The notes under the pieces are model-generated. The model ran no database searches, was not told the DNA's origin, and worked only from the letters and a program-made list of their open reading frames with translations. Below, piece by piece: positions 8,486-17,800 of a stretch of 64,000 nucleotides of DNA (its first letter is position 1; each line of letters begins with the position of its first letter). Location: contig NZ_JAVRHX010000001.1 of the NCBI RefSeq assembly GCF_031846345.1, positions 1,302,001 to 1,366,000 on the forward strand. The letters run 5' to 3'. This DNA is from Glaciecola petra (GTDB lineage Bacteria; Pseudomonadota; Gammaproteobacteria; Enterobacterales; Alteromonadaceae). The translations under genes were made by a program, and so were the position numbers.

Positions 8486-9097
8486 ATGAATATTTTTAAT
8501 CGCTTTATCAAACAATTGCCTAGCAAGCCTGAGCAATACTTTGCTTATCTTATAATAGGTGCTTTGTGTATCATATTGTTTGCTGTTGATAGTTTTTTTA
8601 ATCACCAAGCCTATCATTACCTAGCGTTTGAGCGAGAAGGGTTTATTAAATATGAGTACTGGAGAGGTTTAAGCGCTCACTTGTTACATACAAACATTTG
8701 GCATTTAATGTTAAATTTGCTCGGCCTATTATTGTTATGGCTGTTACATGGTGATTACGCTAACAGTCGCCGTTTGTTCTTACAGTGTATTGTCTTAGGT
8801 GTTGGTATCTCCGCAAGCATTTACTTGTTTGCACCCAATGTTATTTGGTACGTGGGTTTGTCGGGGATTTTACATGGTTTGTTTGTTATCGGCGCTATCA
8901 TTGATATCCAGAAAAAACGCGCTAGTGGCTATTTATTGCTAGCCGGCGTTATTATTAAAATAGTTGATGAACAATTGAGTGAACCTGACGCCAAATTACA
9001 AGCATTGATTCAAGCAAATGTGGTAATTGAAGCTCATTTGTATGGCATAATTTTAGGCTTTGTTATCGGTTTAGCAATCGTATTTAAAAAGAAATAA
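8486..9097 (+). CDS. rrtA: Rhombosortase (rhomboid-type GlyGly-CTERM protease)
   Basis: This 203-residue integral membrane protein has about six hydrophobic segments. The rhomboid serine protease signature is complete: YWRGLSAHLLHTNIWHLMLN (60-77 region), the nucleophile S126 in VGLSGILHG, and H184 in IEAHLYGIILG. The short length and motif spacing match rhombosortases, which cleave the C-terminal GlyGly-CTERM tail of exported proteins in Vibrio, Shewanella and Alteromonadales, often type II secretion substrates. No protein in this window ends in such a tail, so the substrates are elsewhere. It is convergent with the S9 peptidase gene. Confidence 0.85.
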   Translation: MNIFNRFIKQLPSKPEQYFAYLIIGALCIILFAVDSFFNHQAYHYLAFEREGFIKYEYWRGLSAHLLHTNIWHLMLNLLGLLLLWLLHGDYANSRRLFLQCIVLGVGISASIYLFAPNVIWYVGLSGILHGLFVIGAIIDIQKKRASGYLLLAGVIIKIVDEQLSEPDAKLQALIQANVVIEAHLYGIILGFVIGLAIVFKKK

Positions 9098-9136
9098 TAA
9101 AACACGCTAGCATATCCGCTCCTCTTTTGACCCTAC

Positions 9137-11680
9137 TTACAAATGCGTTTCAAACAATTTAAAGATGCGTCGATATTCATCTAGCCATGAGCTAGGCTGG
9201 ACAAAACCATGGGGTTCTACCGGATAGATTGCCGTTTCGAAATTTTCTTTTTCTAATTCAATTAAACGTTGCACAAGTCTAACCACATCAACAAAAAAGA
9301 CGTTATTGTCAACCATCGGTGCATTTATCAATAAGGGTTTATTTAAACCTTCGGCAAAATAAATAGGTGAACTTCTTTCATAGGCGATTGGATCGACATT
9401 AGGCGTATTTAATATATTTGATGTATACCCAAGATTGTAATGCGCCCAATCAGACACGGGCCTTAAAGCAGCACCTGCTTGAAATAGCTCTGGTTCATTA
9501 AATAGCGACATAAACGTCAAGAACCCACCATAGGACCCACCATAAGTGCCTATTCTGCCTTCATCAACATTCGCGTTATCGACCAGCCATCTCACACCAT
9601 CTTTTAAGTCTTCTACCTCTGGAGTTCCCATTTGCCGATAAATTGCGGTGCGCCAATCCCGGCCATAACCTGCTGATGCCCTATAGTCCATATCAAGGAC
9701 AACATACCCTTTTGAGACCAATAAAGAATGAAACATAAACTCCCTGAAGTATCCAGACCAACCAAGGTGCGCGTTTTGCAGATATCCAGCTCCGTGGGTG
9801 AATACAACCGCACGTCGTTTTTCATTGCTGTCGGTTTGTTCAGGCAAATAAACGCGTGAATAAATAGGACGTTCTGTATGACTAGATTCTATGGCGACAA
9901 TTGATGGGGAAGTCCAGGGTATAGACAGAAACTCTGGGCTAACTGTGTTAGTAAGCTTATTAGCCATAACGGATTCTGTAACAGCATCATCTACAGTTAC
10001 CGTGTATAATTCTGGCGGCATAGTAAGCTTAGAATGGGTTAGCACTAATTCGTTTTCATTAGGGCTCAAGACATACTCAGTTTTACCATTTAAGTCGGTT
10101 AAGGCAGTTGCATTTCCCCCTTCACTTGGACGTCGATAAATTTCGTATATGCCAGGATGTTTCTTATTTGCGGTATAATAAAAATAACGGTCATCTTTTG
10201 TTAGCACAACATCGTCAACCACAAAATTACCTTGTGTAATAGCTTTTAAGTCCCCGTCTAGGGCTTTTGTATATAGTTGTGAATAGCCCGATTCTTCACT
10301 AAGTAGCCACAAACTGAGTGAATTATCAAACCAAGCAAACTGATTAAATCTATAATTTATCCATGCTTTGTCGTGAGCACGATGTTGGTTGGTTAGTTGA
10401 GGTTTTTCAACATCGACCGTGACAATCCATCTGTCTTTGTTATCCCACGCTTCTAACATCAGCGCTACATGTGAACTTGAATCATGCCACTTTATAGGTG
10501 ACTGAGTAGACAACAAACGTACTTCTCGAGGTAATCTGTTGGGTGTATATGTTTTACCAACACGAGTTGCATTCTCTGCTTTTACGGAAGCCAATACATC
10601 TTCATTCACCCCAGGTAAAGCTTTGTAACTCAATCGTTTCTGAGTGTTCGCTCGTAAGTCTAAAAAATGTATATCATGAGCTTGTGGTTCTGCATCGGCG
10701 ACTCGTTTTCTTACCGCTTGTGCGGCTATTCGTCCGTCTTCCTGAATGTAGTGCGGCATGATATCAGTATCAGAACGCGTTGGCGTATTTTCACGGGTTA
10801 CCACAATCGCGTACTTGCCATCAGGCGAAACACTCGCGGCTACATTGGTATCACTTTTATTAAAATAAAAGGTAGAGACCATATGTGAGGGGTTTTCCTG
10901 CTTTACTTTCTGGTCAAACTCAAACCTATCTTGTTTGTTTTTCCGCTGCACTTGAATATATTTAATTAATTTAATTTGCTCTTTAGCGATATAATCTTTG
11001 GGTGCATCGACTGCCGTAGGGGCTTTACCAAAATACCATTCAAACAACTGTTCTTGCTTGCCGGTGTTAACATCTACTGCATAAAAACGACTGCCCTGTT
11101 GATAAGAAAGTCCAGTTTTTTTGTAATAGGATAGATTAAATGCTCTATCACTACTTTTAGTCAATTGAGTAACTTTTTTCGTCTGTTTGTTTTGCGCAAA
11201 TACATTACCTTCATGAATCCATCCAACAAAATCAAAGTCTTGATCATCTACTATTACATCATAATCATATAAATGCCGATCTTGATGTTCAACAATAATG
11301 CCATTGCCTTGATTAGCACTGGTGATAAATAAATCTCGTACTACTGCACCTTCGCGCTTTCGAGAATACAAAATGCTATCTCCATCTGCCGAGAAATATG
11401 CATTTTCGGGCTGCCTACCCAACCAATCTGGGTCAGACATTATTTGTTCCATTGTCAATGAGACGGGTGCTGCCTGCTCAAGTACACGCGTATCAATTTG
11501 AAGCGTTTTTTGTTCAATCGTTTTTGTATTTATGATGGATGAGGTCTTAGAGGAGTCTATATTAACTGCTGCAGTTGAACTGCTATCGGTTGCGTTGCAA
11601 CTAAAGAGTACACTTGTACCAATAATGACAGCGATTAATTGAAATTTATTTGAAGGTAAAGCGGTCTTATTTAAGTTCAT
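9137..11680 (-). CDS. S9 family prolyl oligopeptidase-type peptidase, lipoprotein
   Basis: This 847-residue protein has a lipoprotein signal (VLFSC, Cys about 28) followed by a long beta-propeller region. The C-terminal alpha/beta hydrolase domain carries the nucleophile S716 in GTYGGSYGGFLTF. The acid in APMVDNNVFFVDVVRL and the base in VEPHGFVQ complete the Ser-Asp-His triad. This is the S9 (acylaminoacyl/dipeptidyl peptidase) architecture; such exported enzymes trim short peptides. Cleavage preference is not predictable. It stands alone on the minus strand, divergent from the glutathione peroxidase gene. Confidence 0.9.
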   Translation of the reverse strand: MNLNKTALPSNKFQLIAVIIGTSVLFSCNATDSSSTAAVNIDSSKTSSIINTKTIEQKTLQIDTRVLEQAAPVSLTMEQIMSDPDWLGRQPENAYFSADGDSILYSRKREGAVVRDLFITSANQGNGIIVEHQDRHLYDYDVIVDDQDFDFVGWIHEGNVFAQNKQTKKVTQLTKSSDRAFNLSYYKKTGLSYQQGSRFYAVDVNTGKQEQLFEWYFGKAPTAVDAPKDYIAKEQIKLIKYIQVQRKNKQDRFEFDQKVKQENPSHMVSTFYFNKSDTNVAASVSPDGKYAIVVTRENTPTRSDTDIMPHYIQEDGRIAAQAVRKRVADAEPQAHDIHFLDLRANTQKRLSYKALPGVNEDVLASVKAENATRVGKTYTPNRLPREVRLLSTQSPIKWHDSSSHVALMLEAWDNKDRWIVTVDVEKPQLTNQHRAHDKAWINYRFNQFAWFDNSLSLWLLSEESGYSQLYTKALDGDLKAITQGNFVVDDVVLTKDDRYFYYTANKKHPGIYEIYRRPSEGGNATALTDLNGKTEYVLSPNENELVLTHSKLTMPPELYTVTVDDAVTESVMANKLTNTVSPEFLSIPWTSPSIVAIESSHTERPIYSRVYLPEQTDSNEKRRAVVFTHGAGYLQNAHLGWSGYFREFMFHSLLVSKGYVVLDMDYRASAGYGRDWRTAIYRQMGTPEVEDLKDGVRWLVDNANVDEGRIGTYGGSYGGFLTFMSLFNEPELFQAGAALRPVSDWAHYNLGYTSNILNTPNVDPIAYERSSPIYFAEGLNKPLLINAPMVDNNVFFVDVVRLVQRLIELEKENFETAIYPVEPHGFVQPSSWLDEYRRIFKLFETHL

Positions 11681-11892
11681 TCAGCATTCTCGATTGCATT
11701 TTGCGATATGTGGATAATTAATTTGATACAGCATGGATAGTATAGCCATGTTTAAAATAAATAATAATAAGCCTATTGTAGTTTAGCGTACATATTAAAA
11801 CTAATTGTACACAAATTGGAAGAAGTGTGATCTAAAGCTAGAGCATCTCGTTATGAATAACGTAAATCACCTAATTATATAAAGGACCGTCA

Positions 11893-12444
11893 ATGAAAAA
11901 ATTATCAATAGTATTAGGCGCAATGATCGCCTCTGCTGCTTCTACCACATTGGCAGCAGATTGCCCCGATGTATTAAAGCACATGAAGCGAAAATTAAAC
12001 TCACAAGAAATAGTAAACATGTGTGATGCTTACGCAGGGAAGGCGGTGTTATTTGTAAACACGGCAAGCAAGTGCGGGTTTACTCCTCAATTTGAGGGGC
12101 TAGAGAAACTATATGATACTTTTAAAAATGACGGCCTGGTCGTTGTTGGTTTTCCGTCCAATTCTTTTGCGCAAGAATATGATGATGAAAGTAAAACTGC
12201 TGAAATCTGTGAACTGACCTATGGCGTTAATTTTCCAATGTTTGAGCCAATCGACGTTAGAGGTGAAGACGCAGACCCGCTCTATGCTCAACTAGCAGAG
12301 GAAACGGGTAAACAACCTAAGTGGAATTTTAACAAATATTTGTTAAATAAAGAAGGTAACTCCATTGTCCACTATGGAAGCCGTGTTAAGCCCGATGATG
12401 AAGACTTTTTAGCGGATATTTCTGCTGCTCTAAAAGACGAATAA
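11893..12444 (+). CDS. Glutathione peroxidase family protein, exported
   Basis: This 183-residue protein has a cleavable signal peptide (about 22 residues, ending near TTLAADC), so it should work in the periplasm. The thiol peroxidase domain has the peroxidatic cysteine C61 in NTASKCGFTPQ, plus Q94 in FPSNSFAQEY and W144/N145 in KWNFNKYLL, the usual catalytic tetrad. Cysteine rather than selenocysteine is used. Bacterial members often take electrons from thioredoxin-like proteins instead of glutathione, so the reductant is open. Extra cysteines (C24, C44) precede the domain. Confidence 0.9.
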   Translation: MKKLSIVLGAMIASAASTTLAADCPDVLKHMKRKLNSQEIVNMCDAYAGKAVLFVNTASKCGFTPQFEGLEKLYDTFKNDGLVVVGFPSNSFAQEYDDESKTAEICELTYGVNFPMFEPIDVRGEDADPLYAQLAEETGKQPKWNFNKYLLNKEGNSIVHYGSRVKPDDEDFLADISAALKDE

Positions 12445-12462
12445 GCTTTTAAAAACAAAAAA

Positions 12463-12484
12463 AGCCCCGCACAATCGCGGGGCT
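12463..12484 (-). terminator. GC-rich hairpin terminator
   Basis: AGCCCCGC (12463-12470) and GCGGGGCT (12477-12484) form a perfect 8-bp stem with a six-base loop. The T run lies on the minus-strand side (the plus strand reads a run of A just before the stem), so it mainly ends transcripts of the PLP-enzyme gene at 12611. It may also stop the gpx transcript from the other side. Confidence 0.75.
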
Positions 12485-12610
12485 CAACACACTCAACTAG
12501 GAACACACAAACAATTTCGTTAACTCAATCCGAATTATCAAAATTGTTACTATTATTAGTGTTCACTCCCGTGTTTTGGTTCATAAAATTTTTAAAAAAT
12601 TTGAAATTTT

Positions 12611-13849
12611 TTACATGTGCAATGCTTGCGTTAAATCCTGAATTATATCATCGGCGTTTTCAATACCAAGAGACATGCGTATCAGGGTATCTGAAATCCC
12701 CATTTCTTCCCTTTGCTCAGGACCATTTTCATAAAATATTGTGCTTGCGACAGGCAAAATTAACGTTCTGTTGTCTCCTAAGTGGGTCGCAGACAAAATC
12801 ATATCTAAGGCGTTAATAAATGAGCGTACATCTATGCTAGCGTCAAGTTCAAAACTTAATATACCACCAAAATTACCGTTAAACAGTTCCTTTGCCAGCA
12901 CATGTTGTTGGTGTTCGGGTAAACCTGGATATAATACTTTGGTAACGCCATTATGAGTTGCCAAAAATTGACTCACTTTTAGAGCGTTTTCGCATATTTT
13001 CATCATGCGCATTGATAAAGTCTCGAGACCCGTTGAAATCAAATGCGCTGACTGGGCCGCTAGTGTTGCACCAATGTCTCGTAAGCCCTTTTTCCTAATT
13101 TGTGTCGTGCCTAAAGCATCTGGCTCAACGTTTTTGTATACATCATAGATATTATCAAAACCCGTCCAATCAAAGTTTCCCATATCAACAACAACACCTC
13201 CTAACACGTTTCCATGTCCAGATACATACTTTGTCAAAGAGGTGGTGAGTAAATTTGCTTTTACCGCCTTTGCATCCAATAGAACACAAGGTGTCATTGT
13301 ATTATCAAGCACGAATAACAAACTGTTAGATGCGCAATAGTCACCTATATTTTTTAAATCAGCTACTTGCGTGCCAGGGTTTGCAATACTCTCGCAAAAT
13401 ACCATTTTAGTATTGTGTTTCACAACGGCCGCTAAATTATCGACCTTTGTGGTATCAATATAATCGACATCAATGCCAAACCTCATCAAAGAATCAATAA
13501 AACTGCGAGTGTTACCAAAAAGGAATTTACTAACTACGATATGGTCTCCCGATTTTAACAAGGAAAACATTAGCGCGCTAATCGCTGCCATACCTGTGGA
13601 AAAAACAGTTGCATATTTCCCACTTTCAAATTTTGCTAATATATTTTGCAGAGCAACTGAAGAACTAGAAGAACTTCGTGAATAAACATGACCATTTTTC
13701 TTACCTTGAAAAACAGCTTCTAAATCAGCTACATCATCGAAATGAAATAAAACTGAATTATTACTTGCCTCATGCACCGCGCCCGACTGGGGTAAATTAA
13801 CTTGGCGATCTGCATGCACTAATTCAGAATCTAGCTTCTTTCTTTTCAC
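12611..13849 (-). CDS. Trans-sulfuration family PLP enzyme (cystathionine gamma-synthase/methionine gamma-lyase type)
   Basis: The 412-residue protein belongs to the Cys/Met metabolism PLP family. The Schiff-base lysine is K207 in TSLTKYVSGHGNVLGG, and the cofactor-binding FSTGMAAISAL (83-93) and VYSRSSSSS (56-64) blocks are present. It starts with GTG, supported by AGGAAG six bases upstream. Members add or remove sulfur groups on homoserine, cysteine or methionine derivatives, and sequence alone does not fix which. The run of six serines where the family usually has R-x-x-NPT is unusual. It is not next to other methionine genes. Confidence 0.85.
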   Translation of the reverse strand: MKRKKLDSELVHADRQVNLPQSGAVHEASNNSVLFHFDDVADLEAVFQGKKNGHVYSRSSSSSSVALQNILAKFESGKYATVFSTGMAAISALMFSLLKSGDHIVVSKFLFGNTRSFIDSLMRFGIDVDYIDTTKVDNLAAVVKHNTKMVFCESIANPGTQVADLKNIGDYCASNSLLFVLDNTMTPCVLLDAKAVKANLLTTSLTKYVSGHGNVLGGVVVDMGNFDWTGFDNIYDVYKNVEPDALGTTQIRKKGLRDIGATLAAQSAHLISTGLETLSMRMMKICENALKVSQFLATHNGVTKVLYPGLPEHQQHVLAKELFNGNFGGILSFELDASIDVRSFINALDMILSATHLGDNRTLILPVASTIFYENGPEQREEMGISDTLIRMSLGIENADDIIQDLTQALHM

Positions 13850-14045
13850 TCACTACTTCCTATTGTTAAAAATTATTTTTGACGCTATACCATATACATC
13901 TAGTGGTACTTTTAATGCAAACACGCCCTTTCGTGAAAGTATGTTAGCACAGTTTATTCGTTGAATTGGTTGAAGTTACGATAACAAATCACTATTGTAT
14001 AGGTCTTTTTTGTTGCAAGTATTTCGAACAAGTATAAATTTATAG

Positions 14046-14813
14046 ATGTGTATATTATTTATTGCAGTCAACCAACATCCCAAATACCCCCTAATTATTG
14101 CCGCCAATCGTGATGAATTCCATAAGCGACCTACCCAAGCGTCACACTTTTGGCAAGGTCAATCAGATATTTTAGCGGGTAAAGATTTAGTCGCTGGTGG
14201 AACATGGATGGGCATAAATAAAAAAGGACGCATTGCAGCTTTAACTAATATTAGAGCACCGGGCAAAGAAAGAGAGAATGCAGTCAGTCGGGGCGAGCTT
14301 GTCGCCAATTATCTAGTAAATCATCAGCCTGATGATGAATATTTAGCAAATTTGCAAACAACACATGAAAATTACAACGGTTATAATTTGTTATTCGGCA
14401 ACATAGGTAGTTTGCAGGTTTATAATAGCTTTGAAAACACTTCATATGGCCTAAACAATGGCGTTTATGGCTTATCGAATGCGAGTCTTAATAGCCCGTG
14501 GCCAAAACTGGATGCGGGCCGCAAAGCCTTAGCTGACTATTGCAGGCAAAGTGGTGAACTACACTATGAACACTTATTTGAATTATTAATGAATGATGTC
14601 GCCGCTAGCGATGATGAACTGCCTAAAACTGGTGTTCCAATCGATTGGGAAAGGAAATTGTCTTCCATATTCATAACAAGTGAAGAATATGGCACACGTT
14701 CAAGCACAATCTTGCTAGTTGATAAAAATCATAATTGTTTGTGGGAAGAACGAAGTTTCGACACCAATGCAAAACTCATAGGTCAACAAGAATTCAAATT
14801 TGTTATCAATTGA
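14046..14813 (+). CDS. NRDE/TANGO2 family protein
   Basis: This 255-residue protein starts MCILFIAVNQHPKYPLIIAANRDEF; the ANRDE stretch and a conserved Cys at position 2 define the NRDE (TANGO2-like) family. It continues with GGTWMGINKKGRIAALTNIR and ends with the family block TRSSTILLVDKN. The conserved N-terminal Cys and the fold recall N-terminal nucleophile hydrolases, and human TANGO2 has been linked to heme or acyl-CoA handling. The biochemical role in bacteria is unsettled. It is cytoplasmic and stands alone before the aminotransferase gene. Confidence 0.85.
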   Translation: MCILFIAVNQHPKYPLIIAANRDEFHKRPTQASHFWQGQSDILAGKDLVAGGTWMGINKKGRIAALTNIRAPGKERENAVSRGELVANYLVNHQPDDEYLANLQTTHENYNGYNLLFGNIGSLQVYNSFENTSYGLNNGVYGLSNASLNSPWPKLDAGRKALADYCRQSGELHYEHLFELLMNDVAASDDELPKTGVPIDWERKLSSIFITSEEYGTRSSTILLVDKNHNCLWEERSFDTNAKLIGQQEFKFVIN

Positions 14814-14989
14814 ACCTGTTTGGTGCATGTTGCCCTTCATATGATGATTGGCGACAACGATAGTTTGAGCGTGAACTAAAAAACAGAAAAGATTTTCTGC
14901 ACATCAATAGAATAGGCCTCGAAATTATTATTTAAACAGGCATAATAGCCCCAACTTTACTGCATTTTACTAATTAAGGAAGTAACACC

Positions 14990-16180
14990 GTGTTCGAATC
15001 GCTGTCTGCGCTATCTCCCGATCCTATTTTAGGCTTGTCCGCTGCTTTTAAAAAAGACCCCAATCCCGCTAAAATTGATCTTGGGGTTGGTGTGTATAAG
15101 GACGAACAAGGCCTTACGCCTATTCTGGATTGCGTATCACAAGCGCAACAAATGCTGTTAGCAAGTGAAACGTCGAAGGTATATATCACGCCTCAAGGAA
15201 ATCAAGGCTATATCAACGGAATGGTAGAACTTTTGCTGGGTCACAATTCGGCTGTAACAAGCGCAAATCGGGTTGCTGCGGTGCAAGCACCCGGTGGTTG
15301 TGGAGCACTTCGTATATTGGCTGAATTACTTGTGAGAGTGAATAAAAATACCCGTGTTTGGGTGAGTGATCCAACCTGGGCGAATCATATTCCGCTATTA
15401 GGTGATGCTGGTATAGATTTACAAATATATCCTTACTTTGATAAAAACTCAGCAAGTATTAAATTTGATGAAATGATGGATTGCTTGTCAAAAGTAAGTG
15501 CCGATGATGTTGTTTTATTGCATGGTTGCTGTCACAACCCTACTGGTGCTGACTTAAATAAAGAGCAATGGCAACAATTAACTGCCTTAGCGAGTAAGGT
15601 CGGTTTTTTACCTTTTATTGATATTGCGTACCAAGGTTTCGGCGACGGAATTGATGAAGATGCTTATGGCTTGCGTCTTATGGCTGAAAACTTAGAAGAA
15701 GTTATCGTAGCGGCGTCTTGCTCTAAAAACTTTGGCTTATATAGGGAAAGAGTTGGCTTAGCCGCCATTATATGCAAAGACCAATCAACCAAGGATATTG
15801 CACAATCGCAAATACAATCTGTAGCGCGAGGCATTTATTCAATGCCTCCTTCTTATGGTGGTGCGTTAGTTGACATCATACTGAATAATAAGAGTCTAAA
15901 CGATATTTGGATAAGCGAGGTCGAAGCAATGCGCACTCGAATGGCCGAATTAAGGGCCATGTTGGTGAGCAACTTAGAAGATCAGAACGTTGATAAAGAT
16001 TTCAGTTTTATCAACAAACAAAAAGGCATGTTCTCTTTCTTGTGTATTCCACCAGAACAAGTACAAGCTTTACGCGATCAGCACGCGATCTACTTTGTGG
16101 ATTCGAGCCGTGTAAATATTGCAGGTATTAACCATAAAAACGTCTCAGTGCTTGCTAAAGCTATAGCGCAGACGCTGTAA
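14990..16180 (+). CDS. Aspartate/aromatic aminotransferase
   Basis: This class I PLP aminotransferase (396 residues, like E. coli AspC and TyrB) has the PLP lysine K246 in SCSKNFGLYRERVG and the family blocks IDLGVGVYKDEQG and CCHNPTGADLN. It transfers the amino group between aspartate or aromatic amino acids and 2-oxoglutarate in the cytoplasm. AspC and TyrB are hard to separate by eye, so no symbol is given. The start is GTG with AGGAAG eight bases upstream. A hairpin terminator follows. Confidence 0.88.
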   Translation: MFESLSALSPDPILGLSAAFKKDPNPAKIDLGVGVYKDEQGLTPILDCVSQAQQMLLASETSKVYITPQGNQGYINGMVELLLGHNSAVTSANRVAAVQAPGGCGALRILAELLVRVNKNTRVWVSDPTWANHIPLLGDAGIDLQIYPYFDKNSASIKFDEMMDCLSKVSADDVVLLHGCCHNPTGADLNKEQWQQLTALASKVGFLPFIDIAYQGFGDGIDEDAYGLRLMAENLEEVIVAASCSKNFGLYRERVGLAAIICKDQSTKDIAQSQIQSVARGIYSMPPSYGGALVDIILNNKSLNDIWISEVEAMRTRMAELRAMLVSNLEDQNVDKDFSFINKQKGMFSFLCIPPEQVQALRDQHAIYFVDSSRVNIAGINHKNVSVLAKAIAQTL

Positions 16181-16186
16181 AAACAT

Positions 16187-16228
16187 AATAAGGCTAGCTC
16201 AAATAAAACTGAGATAGCCTTATTTTTA
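16187..16228. terminator. Bidirectional hairpin terminator
   Basis: A 14-bp stem with one mismatch (AATAAGGCTAGCTC at 16187-16200, GAGATAGCCTTATT at 16211-16224) is followed by a short T run. It separates the aminotransferase from the convergent SDR operon. Confidence 0.75.
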
Positions 16229-16237
16229 GTTGTACTT

Positions 16238-16999
16238 TTACGCTAACATTCCACCATCGACTATAACACTAGCGCCGGTGGTGTAACTGGAAGCCTCAGA
16301 CACTAAATACAATACTGTACCTGCCATTTCATCTGGATTTGCAACACGCCCCATTGGTATAACTTTAAGTGCCTGCTTAAGAATTGCATCGTTGGTAGTT
16401 AAAGCTGATGCAAATTTAGTATCTGTTAAGCCCGGTAATAAAGCATTTACTCTAATGTTTAGGGGGCCACATTCTTTAGCAAAGCTTTTAGTCATGCTAA
16501 CTACAGCGGCTTTGGTAATAGAGTAGATCCCTTGCATATCACCCGGACTTATAGCATTAATCGATGCAGTGTTTAATATCACACCTCCTCCCTGCTCTTT
16601 CATCATATTGCCAGCAGCCACCGACATGAAAAAATAGCCCCTAACATTAACATCAACGGTTTTGCTGTAAGCCGCTAAATCTGTATCAAGTATATGGCCA
16701 AAATAAGGGTTTGCAGCTGCGTTATTAACTAAAATATCAATGCGACCATGTTGCGCCTTAATATGTGAAAAAACGGCATCAATTTGAGACATTTCACCTA
16801 CATGACAAGGAAATGCGCTCGCTTTCCCCCCATTTTTGACAATACTGTCAGCAACTTCTTGGCAAGCTTCTATTTTTCGGCTAGAAACAATTACATGAGC
16901 ACCTTTTGATGCCAATAACCTTGCTATTGATTCGCCTATGCCTCGACTTGCACCCGTAACAAGAGCTACTTTACCGCTCAAATCAAATAAATCTTTCAC
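16238..16999 (-). CDS. SDR family oxidoreductase
   Basis: A 253-residue classical short-chain dehydrogenase/reductase with the cofactor motif TGASRGIGES (15-24), NNAA (near 90), a catalytic Ser in NTASINAIS and the Tyr/Lys pair of YSITKAAV. The Arg in VSSRK after strand 2 suggests NADP(H). The C-terminal YTTGASVIVDGGMLA is typical. The start is GTG with GGAG six bases upstream (an overlapping ATG is out of frame). It is last in a four-gene operon behind another SDR, an MDR reductase and an acyl-CoA dehydrogenase. The substrate is unknown, perhaps a hydroxyacyl-CoA or an alcohol intermediate. Confidence 0.88.
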   Translation of the reverse strand: MKDLFDLSGKVALVTGASRGIGESIARLLASKGAHVIVSSRKIEACQEVADSIVKNGGKASAFPCHVGEMSQIDAVFSHIKAQHGRIDILVNNAAANPYFGHILDTDLAAYSKTVDVNVRGYFFMSVAAGNMMKEQGGGVILNTASINAISPGDMQGIYSITKAAVVSMTKSFAKECGPLNIRVNALLPGLTDTKFASALTTNDAILKQALKVIPMGRVANPDEMAGTVLYLVSEASSYTTGASVIVDGGMLA

Positions 17000-17029
17000 A
17001 TCTTTCTCCGTTCAATAACTGTTTTTGAA

Positions 17030-17797
17030 TTAGGCCAACATTCCGCCATCAAGGGTTAAGCAATGTCCGTTCATAAAAGATGATTCATCACTTGCTAACC
17101 AAGCAATAGCATTTGCTATTTCGTCTACATGCCCTAAGCGTTTTAATGGACTGGCCTTAACAATAAGATTTTTACCACGTTCATCTAATTTATCGAGATT
17201 ATTTTGGACCATGGGAGTATCGATAAAACTTGGGCATACCGCATTAAATCGAATATTTATTTTTGCGTACTCAAGTGCCGCTGTTTTTGTTAAACCTACT
17301 ACGCCATGTTTTGAAGCACTGTAGGCAGACAAAGACGGCGCAGAACGCAAACCAGCTATTGATGCAAGATTAATAACATGGCCGCCTCCATTTGATGCCA
17401 TGCAAGCAATTGCAGCACGCATGCAGTGCCATACTCCTTTCAAATTAATTGCGATATTACGGTCAAAATCTTCATCCGTAAGTTCATGTAGCGGGCGAGG
17501 CTCATGATCAACTCCAGCGTTATTCAGCACGACATCTATCCCACCAAGGGTTTCCATAGCAAAACTAAATAATGAACGAACCTGACTTCCAGCACTAACA
17601 TCCACTTGTTTAAAGGTAATATCCAAACCCTCTTGTTTGCCTTGGGATGCAAGCTTTTCTCCTTGATCTATGGCTAAATCAGAAAGTATAACGCTCGCGC
17701 CTCTTCTGGCTAATAATAGACCACTAGCAGCACCAATGCCTGATGCCCCACCAGTTATGAGTATTCGTTTACCTTTTACATCAGCAGCAGTAATCAT
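17030..17797 (-). CDS. SDR family oxidoreductase
   Basis: A 255-residue classical SDR with TGGASGIGAA (16-25), NNAG, the catalytic Ser in NLASIAGLRS and YSASKHG. An Asp at the end of strand 2 (VILSDLAIDQGEK) suggests NAD(H) rather than NADP(H), in contrast to the downstream SDR. The start is three bases after the MDR gene's stop, with GGAGAG six bases upstream. It may be a 3-hydroxyacyl-CoA or cyclic-alcohol dehydrogenase. The tandem SDRs have different cofactor signatures, arguing for two separate steps rather than simple duplication. Confidence 0.88.
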   Translation of the reverse strand: MITAADVKGKRILITGGASGIGAASGLLLARRGASVILSDLAIDQGEKLASQGKQEGLDITFKQVDVSAGSQVRSLFSFAMETLGGIDVVLNNAGVDHEPRPLHELTDEDFDRNIAINLKGVWHCMRAAIACMASNGGGHVINLASIAGLRSAPSLSAYSASKHGVVGLTKTAALEYAKINIRFNAVCPSFIDTPMVQNNLDKLDERGKNLIVKASPLKRLGHVDEIANAIAWLASDESSFMNGHCLTLDGGMLA

Positions 17798-17800
17798 GAA

